The notes beneath the pieces were generated by a model. It saw only the letters and a program-made list of their open reading frames with translations, made no database searches and was not told where the DNA came from. Both the position numbers and the translations under genes were made by a program. From Manihot esculenta (Eukaryota > Streptophyta > Magnoliopsida > Malpighiales > Euphorbiaceae): 64,000 nucleotides of DNA. Shown here in pieces: positions 1-14,200 of the stretch. The stretch is taken from positions 4,854,265-4,918,264 of the forward strand of contig NC_035161.2 in the NCBI RefSeq assembly GCF_001659605.2. Direction: 5' to 3'. Position 1 is the first letter of the stretch. Each line of letters starts with the position of its first letter.

Positions 1-296
1 TTTAGAGATATTATTCACTGCTTTTAATTCTATTTTATTATTTACGTACGAAAACTCACTTTTTTCAGTTTAGCAAATAATTTATTTTTTTATTTTTATT
101 AATTAAAATTTTTAAATATTTTAAATTCCCACATATTATTTCATAATAAAATTGAAAAGGAAATAAATGAAAAAGTGAAAAATAAATTAAAAGAGAAGAA
201 AATTAAAAGTAAAAAAGATCGGCCACAACCTTTTTGCTGTTGTTTATTGAACTTGTTCTTGCAAAGGAATGCCGACAGTCACCTATTAGGCTTAAA

Positions 297-765
297 TAGG
301 GTGGACAGTATTTAGTTCAAATCGAAAAAATTGATCAAATTGAATCGATTTAAAAATTTAATTTGGTTTTTTATATATTTTGGTTCGATTCGATTTTTAA
401 TTTCAGAAATTTCGATTATTTCGGTTCAGTTCGATTTTAATAAAAAAAAATCAAAAAAATTGAACCGAATTTATTAGTAATAATAAGATATTTTTTTAAT
501 AATATAAAAAAATTAAATTATATTAAAATTAAAATATTTTAATTAAATTTTAAAATATTAAAAATAAAGTGTAAAAAATAAAAAAATTATTAAAAATCAA
601 AATCGATCAAACCGAATTGAATCAAATCGAATCAGACCGGTTCGGTTCGATTCGTTTTTTGACCAAAATCAATTCGATTCGATTTTTATAAATACTAAAA
701 TTTTAGTTTTCGATTTTTTCGGTTCGGTTCGGTTTTAAACCGAACCGACCGAATGCTCACCCCTA
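297..765. mobile_element. hAT-type MITE, copy 1 (non-autonomous)
   Basis: A 469-bp element starts TAGGGTGGACAG and ends TGCTCACCCCTA, giving imperfect terminal inverted repeats. It is flanked by a perfect 8-bp direct repeat, GGCTTAAA, at 289-296 and 766-773. An 8-bp target duplication with TAGGG termini is the signature of the hAT superfamily. The arms are rich in GGTTCGGTT / AACCGAACC motifs and the centre is AT-rich with a TTAAAATATTTTAATT-like stretch. There is no coding capacity, so it must have been moved by a transposase from elsewhere. The same family recurs at 11391-11819 and 41025-41486 and, decayed, at several other places in the window. Confidence 0.85.
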
Positions 766-1499
766 GGCTTAAAGAGGGGCAGGCTGAAATTTTGAAAGAA
801 TTTCAAGGGTAAAAATTTATGAAAGTTCTCTCTCTCTCTTTTGTTTTTTTTTTTTTTTTTTTTTAATCTGGATATAAAAGAAATGGTTAAACAACTCATC
901 CAAACATTCCTTAATTATTAAGTTATCATTCAATAATAAATAAATATTTTTTTTTCATAAATACATTTTTATGTTTTTAATATTCAGGCACTTAATATTT
1001 TCTTGATAAAATAAAATTATATATTCAGTATTTTAAACTTTATATTGTAAATCTATTAATATTCTTTGTTTTTTAATATAGCAACTAAATAATAAAAAAA
1101 TTTGATAAAAAATATTTTCCACCAAATTTCCTGTTTTAAATTTAAAATTTTATTTTTTTCTTAATTTACAAAATCTTTATTTTTTAAAAAAAAATTATAC
1201 TTAATTTTGTAAGAATTTTTAAATTTTTTTCTTACGAACCAATCATTGGCAAACATAGATTCAATGAAACGCTTCACTTAAGTGATCATGCCCATGTCGC
1301 ATGTTCGTTTGCAATTATTCAGCGCAACCTGCAACAAATTTTGATTTTTATAAACAGTTATTGACCCAACAGCAACAAGCTTTATAATGAAAGAAGACCA
1401 ACTATGTTTTCGTTCAGCAACCTGTTCTTAATTTCAGTAAAAAGTTTTAAGAGCAGATTTACTTTTTGGTGCAGCAGGCTCAGCTCCATCGTCTTCTGA

Positions 1500-2215
1500 C
1501 GAGAGTATTTTTCAGTTGAAAAATTAAATCGAATCGATTGATTTTAATTTAATAATTAAATTAATTAAAATATTTAATTTAATTTTATTAATATTTTTTA
1601 AATTATTTACCTTTTTATTTGATTTTAAATATATTAAATAATCGACTAATTGATTTAACTGATTTTATTATATATTGTTATACTAACTCTTATCAAATTC
1701 TACCAGCGATTTAAATTCAACCTTTTTTCTTATTTCTTTGCCAAATTCAATCAGCAATCCACCAGCGGTTCAAATTCAACCTCTTTTCTTATCTCTTTGC
1801 CAAATTCAATCAGCAATCCAAGTTTAAATACGTTAAATTTACAAATTATGGTTTTGATATAATCGAATCAAACTGAATCGATTTTTATCGATTTGACTAA
1901 ATTCAGTTATATTTTAATAATCAATTTGATTTTGATTTCTAATATTTTTAAAATTTAATTTTTAGTTTTTTCAATGGTCCAAACTTAATTTTTTTTCTTC
2001 TTTTTTTCCTAATTTAATTAGCAGCTCAAATCTAAACGTGTTAAATTTATAAATTTCAGTTTTATATAATTAAATTAAATCGAATTGATTTTTATCAATT
2101 TGATTCCATTCGATTATATTTTAATAATCGATTTGATTTGATTTTTAATATTTTTAAATTTTAATTTTTAATTTTTTTAATTTAATTTCATTTAGAAGCG
2201 AACCGGCCGATGGAT
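1500..2215. repeat. AT-rich repeat block with AATCGAATCG arms and a 59-bp tandem duplication
   Basis: The stretch is AT-rich and repeatedly carries AAATCGAATCGATT-like words resembling decayed versions of the hAT MITE arms. Inside it, 1702-1760 is repeated in tandem at 1761-1819 (both start ACCAGCG and contain CCAAATTCAATCAGCAATCC). No clear ends or target duplication can be seen. The rest of 774-3460 holds no gene that I can support; the short open frame at 2436-2642 has no recognisable protein features. Confidence 0.5.
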
Positions 2216-3459
2216 TGCACAGACCTAATCATCTGTGTTCGACATTTTGAGATCACTGATTCGCATGTTGATTAATCACTACTAAAATAATTATTAATTA
2301 TTAAAATAATTAATATTACGGAACAAGCATAAATCTTACCAGGGAAAAAGATGTCGGATTACTATAAAATTTTGTAATAACATCTTCCCTTGGAGACAAA
2401 TGTAGTGATATTCATACTTTGTCCACTTATAGGAAGTGCAATATGAGAATATGAATGGGCCTAATTACAAATACCAGGAATGGGGGAATCAAATTGGATG
2501 GTTATATCCAACAAAATGCTTGATAGAAACAAAAACAAATAGGACAGGATTCAACATTCCTATTCACAATCACTTTCCTGAGAAAGTAGATTCCCAAGAA
2601 AGTAATGCCAAGATTGTAAGTTTTTCTAAGAAACCTATTTAGCTAGCAATAGCATGATTATAGGACGCAACATCCACAAACATTTTCATCATGCTGAGCC
2701 TTGAAACAACCAATAAGAAAAAAACTATTATAGATTATTTTTTTTAAAATAAAAATTAAAAATAAGAGTAGAATTTAAAAGGTCTCAAATTTAATCAGAT
2801 CCATTTATCATTAGACTAAATTTGTGAGTGCTGAATTATTCTTATAATATTATTAGATAATAATTTATTAAATTTAATTTTTTTAAATGTGATAATAGTA
2901 AATTACTATATTATATAAATAATCATAATTTAAATAAAATTATAATTTTATTTACTTTATATAATTATTTTTATTTTTTTAATTTTAAAATTAATGTTAA
3001 TTTTACTATTTTTTTTTGGCTTTTTGTGAATTATCCGCAAACTCTTTAGCTTCATTGTAAGATATGATGATGTATTATTAAAAATAATTTTTATTTTTTT
3101 ATTAAATAAATCAATTTTAGTAATATAAATTTTTAAAAATTATATAAGGTTATTATTTCATTTGAGTTTTATCAGAATTAAATTAGACGATTAAATTAAA
3201 TTATATTTGAAAAATTATTATTTATTATATTATAAATTAATTATTGTAAATATTAAATTGAAATTGGTCAATTAAAGTATAAAAAAATTTAAATTTTTTA
3301 AAAAAGGATAGAATAATAAAAATAGGCAAGTATTGTACTTTTAGTTTCACCTTTAATATAAATATACAGGTATAGATAAGTTCAAATTGAGGGGCAATAA
3401 TAAAATAACTTAATAAATTAATGGACTAGAAATGCAAATAAGCGGACTATTCACACGCC

Positions 3460-3666
3460 ATAGCTGCTTCTAGAAAAAGCCGTTTCCCTGCCTCTTAGTC
3501 TCGCCGGTGACCCTCCGCCACTACACATCTACCAGCATCGAAAGCTAATCAGTGCTGCGAAGGCCATACTCACCTCTCTCTCTTTCTCTCTCTCTCTCAC
3601 TACTTCTTCCTTTGAGAAACACAAATCTTTTCAACCAGTAAAAGCTGGCATATCTACACCAACAAT
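3460..3666 (+). promoter_or_regulatory. 5' leader / proximal promoter of the TFIIE alpha gene
   Basis: Composition changes sharply here from very AT-rich to mixed, as expected for a plant transcription start region. A CT-rich run (about 3573-3600) typical of plant 5' leaders precedes the ATG at 3667 (context ACAATATGAGC). No clear TATA box was found; the exact transcription start cannot be read from sequence. Confidence 0.4.
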
Positions 3667-5157
3667 ATGAGCGTGGAGCCGTTCAATCGGTAAACTCCTT
3701 TTAGACCTCAATTCATCGATGTTTCTTCAAATCTCCAACTGATTACTTGCTCTTTTTTGTTTTACTTACTTTTGGATTATGAACCAGGTTGGTGAAGCTT
3801 GCTGCTCGAGCTTTTTATGATGATATAACCACGAAAGGAGATAATCAACCTAAAACGGGAAGGAGCGATAACAGAGGAATTGCTGTGGTGGTGCTTGACG
3901 CTCTCACTAGGTTGGAGCTGTACTTGCTTACTTTCATTTTTTTAAAAGAATTTAAGATTGATATTTCATTTTTCCAGTAGTAGTAACTATCTGTTTTGAT
4001 GGGCTAATAAGAAACGTTTTTAATGTTTATCTGAGTGAAACAAGACGCGGGGTTGCAACCATTATTCATTTACCCAAATTTTAGTTAGCATTTTGGAGTT
4101 TGAATTTTGAATTTCATTTGGGCGTCGTACTGGGAACCAGTGATCACTGTTGGGCTTGCTTGCTTGACTAAGTTGTGATTGGCTTCTTGTTAAATTGGCA
4201 TGCTAGATTCGACCCAATGCTCTAATTAGCAACGAATCTTCTTTTTGCAATCTATACTGTCTTTTTGGTCACTTTTAAGAATTTTTTCATGTTGAATTCT
4301 TGTAGTTTTCTGCATGCTCTATATGTGGGTGACATTAAAATCGTTTTTCTATTTTGATATATTTTGTAGAGTTGGGGGCCCCAAAATTCTTAGTATGTAA
4401 TTTGTAATTGTAATTTTTTTTTTTTTTATATATATGTTGTATTTGCAGACGACAATGGGTTAGGGAAGAAGATTTGGCAAAGGATTTGAAATTGCACTCA
4501 AAGCAACTTCGTCGAACCCTGCGGTTTTTTGAGGAAGAAAAACTAATTACTCGAGATCATAGGAAAGAGGTGAGAGTTTTACTTGTTAATTTATTCCATG
4601 AATTAAATTTTCTTGTCAGCTATTATTGGTTTTGCATAATTTCCCAGTGCTCATACCACATCAGTTGTGAGAGTGCGCATAAAAGCATTTAGTGTGAATT
4701 GTCTGATGACGGATTGTCAGTTAATAGAACCAGGAACATGGAAGCATTTTATTTTATTTTTCAGCTCACTGAATCTAGTCTCTTCAATTTGTTACACTTG
4801 TATCTAAATAGTCAAACCAACATGGGAGATCACCAAACCACTGGTCAATGCACCAACGTACTTAACCCTTGCTCTACATGTGTATCAATCTAACTGTTTA
4901 TCCTTAAGACTTTCTTTAATATAATTTATACCACTTTTAATTTTTCATTACCGTTCTAAGTATTCAATGAGTGGCATCATTTTGAATAAAATTAACATTG
5001 CGCTTTTTCTTTGATTTAATCATTTTGTAGTTTATCAGGATTCTTTTGTTGTATTCACTATCTTGTTAGAGCTTGAGGTAAAAAATGAAGAGAGGAAGGC
5101 TAAGGGTATGCATAATATTTCCTTGTATAAGATGCTTGCTTTATGTCATCTACGAAT

Positions 5158-5200
<43 letters not shown>

Positions 5201-8200
5201 TATACATACATAAATACATATGTGTGTGTGTGTGTCTGTATTACACTTGTCCCTTTCTTGTACAATCTCCTATAATGGTTGTTACTGGCCCAAATTTTTT
5301 GAGCTCCTCTGCATTCCTGATTATCATGGTGGATATTTATGCTGCTTCATCTCTAGTCTTAGATATGCTATGAGTTCCTTTGATAATGTAATCTCCTTTG
5401 ATTGTCCATATGTTATCATTGCCCTTTGACTTTTTGCAGACGGCTAAGGGAGCAAAGATATATAGTGCTGCTGTAGCTGCCACTGCTGAAGGTCAACGGA
5501 ATGCAAAAGAGGGGGAGGAAAAGATAAAGCTACACACTCACTCTTACTGTTGTCTGGATTATGCACAGGTTTTCATCTTTTCTCTATGACATAAATCCTT
5601 CATTTTGATTGCTATTGACTATATTATATATTTTGCTAAATGTTCAGTTGGCTTCTGCATTTGTGAAGAGGCCTAAATCTATTTGGATTCCAGATATATG
5701 ATGTTGTTAGGTACAGATTGCACCGCTTGAGGAAAAAGCTAAAGGATGAATTGGAAAACAAGAATACTGTTCAAGAGTATATATGCCCTAACTGTGGGAG
5801 AAGGTATCTATTAATGTTTTGCTTTTGTTCTCTGTCGGTTTGTCTACTTCTTTCCTCTTTCCTTCTTTCTTTCTTTTTCTTTTTTTTTTTTTGTGTCTTT
5901 ATCTTGATGGTTTTAATTTATAATATTAGAAGTTTGCATAATTCCTGATTTTAGGTACAATGCCTTGGATGCGCTGCGGTTGGTTTCTCCAGATGATGAG
6001 TACTTCCACTGTGAGAATTGCAATGGCGAACTTGTGGCAGAGAGTGACAAGTTAGCTGCTCAAGAAGGAGGAGATGGAGATGATAATGCAAGGAGGCGAC
6101 GGCGTGAAAAATTAAAGGACATGCTTCAAAAAATGGAGGTTTGTTCTTCGTTACAGCTATATGATTTTATCTTCTTAAGTAGAATGCTTATTTCTTATTG
6201 ATTGACAACAATTTGAATTGTAACTTAAGAGGCACATTTTTTTATTTGAAGTTTATGCTATTAGCTATGATGTACACCTTGTCTATGGTAGGAATATAAG
6301 CTAAGTAATTGAGTGCCAATAGCTGGTTAAGTTTACCTTATTGGTCAGTTTCTCTGAAATAGAAAATATATATAGTGATAAGGAACCTTTTTTGAAGTTA
6401 TATCATTTTTTTTTATCAATTATCATAAAGTTCTTGCTTGTTTATTGCACAAGATCTTGATGTTATTTTGACTTTTATTTATTGTTGTGACTTGTTGGTT
6501 GTCCTCTCTAGTGAAAGATCTGAGCATTCTACCTCACGGGAGCAAGGCAAAACACTTCATCTAAACAAAATTAAGCACTAAAAGACATGCTACTAGTTTT
6601 CACAAAGTGCATGATACAATAAAAGAAACTTAAAATTGCAAGTTCTCTTAATGATTCCTAATACATAAGAAACAAAGTAAATCATTATAATTTGAAAAAT
6701 ACTTATTCCATCATGAATTAGGAAGTTAATACTCTAAAGACCAAGATGACAGAACTTCACAAGAAATATGCATACCATTTTGAATAATGCAATTAGTAAA
6801 TTAAAAAATGCCCTTTGACATTCTATGATATATCCAGTTTTTAATGAATTAAATTGTCCTTGAATTCTGAGTTCGTTACTTTTTAGTCTTGTTAAATAGT
6901 ATATATTTTGTACCTAATATTTAACTTCAAACAACATTATTTTCTGAGTTTTGAAAACCTCTGTTTGTCAAAAGTTCAAAGGTAGGCACTAAAATATTTT
7001 TATATCTAAAGTTGAGGGATTGAAAAGTTATTTACTTTGGTGGCGAGGGACAAAAATGTAATGGAAAGATTGAAGTGCATATTTTTCCAAAAGTCAAGAA
7101 ATGTTTAATGAATTTTTAGAAAAGCAAAGATACAAGTGTAAATTTTGCTCAATGTTAAGGGGTTGTAATTTCCTCTAAAATCACGTTAAATAATTGAAAA
7201 AAAAAATATTAAATTAAAATTTTCTACATCTGAAATATAATTGTCATATTTCCTTGACCACTTTATTAATGTAAGATATAATTATTGTATTAAGGGGGAA
7301 ATATTATTGTTTATTGATATTTTAATGTTTATGCTTTAGAGCATAAAAATATTATTGTTTCCACGCACTATCCAACTATACATATGTGTATAGTTTTGCA
7401 ATCTAAATACATAGAATTTCAAAGATTAAACATTAATGAAAGTCACGTAACTTAAGAATGGAAAATATAGTTACAGACTGCCAAGAGTTAGAATTCATAA
7501 TGCCCAAATGGTTACATTATATTAATATATAACCATATAATCGTTATTAAGATGGCCAAGGGCTTGGGTGTTTGTGGAAAAGGGGAGAGGGGAGGGGTGG
7601 ATGGTGGCAATGGAATGGCTATGAATCAGGAGCCTAACACCGTGATGGAATCAATAAAATATCTGGGGACAAGATGGGCGGGGTGGGTTTGGCCCCATTG
7701 CCTCCCCAATGCTTCTCTTGGGTATATTTCTCCTATACCTAATTTGATGTTTGTTACTTGTATGTGTTGTAGTTATGCTAATTTTGATTAGTGAATACAA
7801 TAAATGACTGAAATTGGTTGCGTCTTGTCCTGATGACATCTATGTTTTTACTTTTTAGAGTGGGTATAAGATAAAAAAATAAAGGGTGTTTTCATGCAAT
7901 GAGAAACTCTTCTTCTTTCCCAAGTTAATTGTTTAATCATTCTTGGGTGCACCTGAGAAAGTGTTATTATGCTATATTCAAGTTCTCTAAAGTGTCTGTC
8001 TTATATCATATATTATTAAAGATTTTACTATTTGTTTCATTATGCCTGTCTTCCACTTCAGATTACATGCAAGCTCTTGCTGATGCTCATAATTAGTTAT
8101 TTTTAGTACTCTCATATGCTATTGCTTTCTCAGTGGACAAAGCCAAATGGTTGCAGGTACAACTTAAACCATTAATGGATCAACTTAATAGAGTGAAAGA

Positions 8201-11200
8201 TTTGGCTGTTCCTGAATTTGGAAGCCTTCAAGCATGGGAAGCTCGAGCAAGTGTTGCTGGGCGCGCAGTAAATGGTGATTCGAGTTCCAATGATCCTTCC
8301 AAATCTTCCCAAGGGCTAGGATATGGTAGAACGCCAATGACATTTATTGGGGAGACAAAGGTAATATTTTTTTTGGCTCAATTTCTCTCACTTATGCAAG
8401 ATGTTTGAGGTGTGGGTAGGGGTGCATAAAGTATTATCTTAATCATAGTTACAAATCTCTAACATGTGACCTATTAGATGAGAAAATCTAAATATTTGTG
8501 TTTATTCATATTTATTGCCAAAATTTTAAATCTTGGATAATAAAGACAAATCTTTTCAATTGATCACAATTGCAACAAGATGACTAAATAGAATTTGGAA
8601 AAGTTATTGGTAAAGTAAAATATAGTTGTTCAAGTTTTGTATGTTTAATGAAATAGTCCTTAGAATAAATTTTTTTATTTCAACTATATCCTTTTTTATC
8701 CGTCCTAAATCTCCCCTTATTCCCACAAACACACACACACACATAAATAAAAGTATGATATTAAACATATGATATTTCTATTTTATTTAACATTATTGAT
8801 ATTAACAGAATTGGCTATAAAAAAAAATATGCACATGGTTTACATATGTATTGAATATAAACATTTAATGAAATATTTTAATATATGATAAATGTATAAT
8901 ATATTCACTTTTAAATATAAAATTTAAATTAGGGTTTTATCGACAGAATTTTAGTGACTATATTATAATTGATTATTAACTACTCTAGCTATAATTGTGA
9001 TAAATTTAAAAATTTTGACTTTATTATTAAGAATTTACAATACAGATTTAATTGCCAATTTAAAATATTATTACTATTAACTTTACCTCATTGTTTGCTA
9101 AATCTATTTCACTTCAAATAATTTATAGGTAAGAAATTGTCGTGAAATGATTCTAGGTGTAAAATTTAAGCAATAAAGAGCAAGACGACCCAAAAAAAGT
9201 GTAATTCACATACCATGATCCAAATTGGCATATCATTGAAGACTGCAGCCTGCCCCCATGCACCATACATCCGTCCAGTCCCATTATGTATCACGACTCA
9301 AAAATGTTGGTCTTAATTGCTGGAACGCTTGGTATCATCTTATGACTAATGTTTCTGGAAACAAGTTGATAATAAGGGAAATATCAAATGGCCTCTAAAC
9401 CCCTTCAATTTTTTAAATTAATAATTAAATATTTTAACTGTAATATATAAATTCTAGAATTGTAATATTAATAATAAAAATAAAAGTGATAATGATATAT
9501 GGATTCATATATTATTATGCTAAAAATTATTTTAAAAATGAACAAAATAATAATAGTAATTAAATATTATAAAGTGTAACATTTATTGAGAATACTCTAG
9601 ACAAAAAAATATTTAAAAAAGGATATGAAATCAAAAGAAAAAAAAAATATTTTGAAGCACTATTTTTAGATTTCAAATTCCACATTTTAGAGGAGTGATT
9701 CAAGTTTCACATTGTCATTTTTTATTATCATAATGTCTTTGTACCTTTTCTTTTTTACTTTTATGTTTATATAAAATTAGTATGATTACCTAAATGTAAT
9801 ATGAATATTTTTTAAAGTTTTTCTTAACTATTTAAAATTCATAGTATATATGGTTTAATGAAAACATAATGAACATTGGTTATTGTTTAGTAAAAGATGC
9901 ACCATACGTCCGTCCAGTCCCATTATGTTTCACGACTCAAATATGTTGGTCTTAATTGCTGGAACGCTTGGTATCATCTTATGGCTAATGTCTCTGGAAA
10001 CAAGTTGATAATAAGGGAAATATCAAATCGCCTCTAAACCCCTTCAATTTTTTTAATTAATAATTATATATTTTAACTGTAATATATTAATTCTAGAATT
10101 ATAATATTAATAATAAAAATAAAAGTGACAATGATATATGGATTCATATATTATTATGCTAAAAATTATTTTAAAAATGTACAAAATAATAATAGCAATT
10201 AAATATTATAAAGTGTAACATCTATTTAGAATACTCTAGACAAAAAAAAATTTAAAAAAGGATATGAAATCAAAAGGAAAAAAAATATTTTGAAGCACTA
10301 TTTTTAGATTTCAAATTCCACATTTTAGAGGAGCGATTCAAGTTTCATATTGTCATTTTTTAGAATCATAATGTCTTTGTACCTTTTCTTTTTACTTTTA
10401 TGTTTAAAGTTAGATATATAATATTAGTATGCTTACCTAAATGTAATATGAATACTTTTTAAAGTTTTTCTTAACTATTTAAAATTCATAGTATATATGG
10501 TTTATTAAAAACATAATGAACATTTATTATTGTTTAGTAAAAGTGTAATTCGTAAATTTTATTAATTATAATCATTGTACGAGACTGCATCTCTTCTGAC
10601 TGCAGGTTAAATTCGTCCTCTTAATATATGATTCTGCATCTACTTCTGACTGCACAGTAAGTAGGATTCAGTTACAGGAGATCCAAAACTTAAATGCTTT
10701 TGCTGTTAATCTGCATTATATGGTCCTATTCCTAAATAATATACTTTCGGTCAGGTAGATTGCTTGATTTAGAACTTGGTGAGCTGTTGGATAGAACTTG
10801 TGCAATTGGTGTTATTATAGTTTGTTCATGTTCATTAGATTGAAGTAATTCTGTTGGGCTGTAAAAACTCACTACTTGGGGTTGAAATACTTTTGCAGCT
10901 CGTATACTTAACCTGTACTAAATATGCGTCACATTCCTTGGGAGAATTATTAATGTCCAATCCATTACAGAATCTGGATTTTGGTGTCACCTGATAGAAT
11001 GCAATTGTAATTCCACTAGATAATGTACTGAAACTGTCATACCAGTCTAAAAGTCATTATTCTTCACTATAGTATACATGAGGGATGCACTGGAAGGTAA
11101 CAGGAAGATCAATTTTTTACACGGTATCTTGTCCTTTGGAGAACTCAACGCATTGCCACTGGTGTGCTGTGTTAAGCTAAATAGAAATATTAGCCACATC

Positions 11201-14200
11201 ATTTTTTTTATGTTCCAGTGTATTTGTATCAAAACATTAAGTTCATTTTCATTCACAAAATGGTATCAATAGGCATTATGTGCTGTTTTGGCCTTTTGTT
11301 TTTCAGATGGGATGTTCAGTTTTTGGTAAATGGCTATGGCCAACTCCACAAGATGCATTCTTGTATATAGTTCCACTTAATTGATAGACTCGGGGGTGAG
11401 CAGAATTCAATTTAAACCGAAAAAACCGACCGAACCAAATTGATTCGAAAATTTAATTCGGTTCGGTTTTTAATTTAAAATATTTCAGTTATTTCGGTTC
11501 GGTTTGGTTTTGATCAGAAAAAATCGAAAAAACTGAACCGAACCGATTAGTGATAATAGTATATTATTTTTAATAATATAGAGATATTAGATCATACTTA
11601 AGGTTAAAATATTTCAATTAAATTTTAAAATACTAAAAATAAAGTGTAAAAAATAAAAAATTTATTAAAAATTCAAACCGATCAAACCTAACCAATTCAA
11701 ATCGGTTCGATTCGGTTTCTGATCAAAATCGATTCGGTTTGATTTTTATAAATACCAAAATTTCGATTTTCGGTTTATTTGGTTCGGTTTTGAACCGAAC
11801 CGATCAAAAGCTCACCCTAGATAGACTAATACCACCAAATAGTTCCATTTGGGTTTAAAAGGAGCCCTTTTTTCATATTTTTTTCTCTCTTATATTTGTG
11901 CATGTTTCACAATGCTGATATGGCAAGTTACCGGACAGGATCTACTGCAAAGGGCCAAACTTTACTTTTCCAATTTTTCTGTTCTGGAAAACTTTGTTTT
12001 TTATCTGAGAACTTTTTTACTTTCCTTTTCTTTTTCTTCTCTGCTAATAAAAACGTTTGGGACGTTTGGTAAGCAACTTCTGAAGATGCAATAACCAAAA
12101 TGCTATTTTCCATATGGACTTTTCTTTACTCTCTAAAGATGTCATCACCAGTTAGTTGGGTTTGCATTTATTGCTTATTTCAAATGATTAGTGAATAGCA
12201 TAAATACCTAGTGATACAATGTTTAGAAGCCAAAATGAAGAAGAAAGTGGTGCATGCAGTTGTGATTTTATTTTCTTATCATGTGGCAACAAGAAAGTTA
12301 ATAAAATCTTACCAGATTTCCTCTTAGAATGCCAGCACAGTCTGTCTCTGAAATTGTGAAATGGCATATAAGATCTCCCATAATTCTTGGAACCCTTGCG
12401 AATGTTTTGAATTTTGAGTTGCTTACCATTTTAAATGTCTTAGTTCCAAAATATTTTGAGTTTGCTTCGGTAATTACCTATGTTTCGTAGTGATTGTTGG
12501 ATGACATGGCATGATGCGGACAACCATACCTTGATGAAAGTTTGGCTTTTGTGGTAACTGAACATATTGCAACATTAAGCAACAATGGTTTAAGTGGTGA
12601 TGATCTAACATGCTTGCTTAGTGGTTTAAGTGGTGATGATCTAACATGCTTATTACTTTCTCTTTGTATTTTGGAGGGTCTTCTCTAGTTGCTGAGTTCC
12701 TTTTTTTTTCCACAATTTTTTTTTCCGGACAATCATCTTTTCTGTCAATTTCTGGAAAAGGAAAATATTGTTATGAACATTTGAAATTATTATTTTAGTG
12801 TCATATACCCTCAATAATATTATTGGGTCTTAGTTCCAAACACTGGAAACAATCTGCATTTAGATTGGATCATTTATGATCAGGACTGATCTTGGCAGGT
12901 TGAAGTTGCCTTTTCTGGCATTGAAGGCAAGGAAGAGGATGTCAAATCTCAAACTGGAAGTTCGGGCCTGAAAGTTTTGCCGCCATGGATGATCAAGCAG
13001 GGAATGAATCTTACGAAAGAGCAACGTGGAGAGGTCAAACAGGAGTCTAAGATGGATGGCATTTCAGCAGCAGAATTCTCACATGAGAAGAAGTCCACTA
13101 GTGATGATGTTGATAATAAAAGCTTACAGGTCTCAGGAATCACATAAATTTTTGCCTTGTTTTGATCTGTCATTCATAGTATCTTTGTCCTCTCTCTTTT
13201 TCTCTTTTACTTGTCTGAATACAGTTGACTTAGTTTCTGCTCTTCTATTTATCTTTATAAAGTAAAGTTTCTGCTCACTCTCTTGGCAGGATGAGTACGT
13301 TAAAGCCTATTATGCTGCTTTGCTTAAGAAGCAACAAGAACTAGAAGAAGCTGCTAAGAACCAAGAGCTGTTGCAAGTATCCAACTCAAATGCTGTCCCT
13401 GAATCTGTTTCTAATCGTCAGGTGGGCATGAAATCCAAACGCGAGGAGGACGAAGGGGAAGATGATGTTGAATGGGAAGAGGCCCCAACTGGAGGTAATA
13501 CTCGTTAAACATATCATGGAATGAGATCTTTACTAGTCCCATAGCTCCCTTTTTTTCTTTCTATGTTCTTCATTTTGAATCAAATGGTGTCTATTTGGCG
13601 CGGAGAGAGAAGGGGGAAAAATAAAAGGAGGGAAGGGGAGAGGAGACAATTTGGGTGGCTTGGTTCTTTTTAGAAATCTTATTGTGCCCTTTGGCCAATA
13701 GTTAATTATGATTTTTTATTTTTGTTGTTTTATAATCTCTTATTTCCTTTTAGGGAATCTTACTAAAGTTCTTGTGGTATAGGAAATCTCACTCGTTAGT
13801 TCCTGTGGTATAGGAAATTCTTCGTTAATCTCTTAATTTTGAAAAATACATTAAAATGTCCTGAGATTTTAAAAAACTACTAATTAATCACTCCATTAAT
13901 TTTAGCCGTTAAGGACTAATTAGTTTATAATTTTATAAATTTGAGGAATCAATTAATGAATTTTTTCATGCTAAAAGGGCTGAATAATAAAATACTTAAT
14001 ACCTAAAATTAACGAATGACTAATTTAGTAGACTTTTTAATACATCAGGATGTATTAGGAATGTTTTAATGAGTTTTTAAAAACTAAGAAACTAACTAGT
14101 GAGTTTTTTTATATCATAGAAACTAAATTTTGTTACCAAATCTTAGCAATAATTGTGCTTTGTTTTTGCCTTATGGTATTGCAGGCAATTCGGGTGAAAG

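Noticed and set aside
2436..2642. 68-aa open frame in the 5' intergenic region
   Set aside because: No domain, no promoter signals and no similarity that I recognise; length is expected by chance.
5063..5429. Open frames with IYIYIY and VCVCVC runs
   Set aside because: They are translations of TA and TG microsatellites inside TFIIE alpha intron 3.
7552..7791. Open frame starting MAKGLGVCGKGERGG
   Set aside because: It lies in TFIIE alpha intron 6, has no recognisable domain, and no splice pattern includes it.
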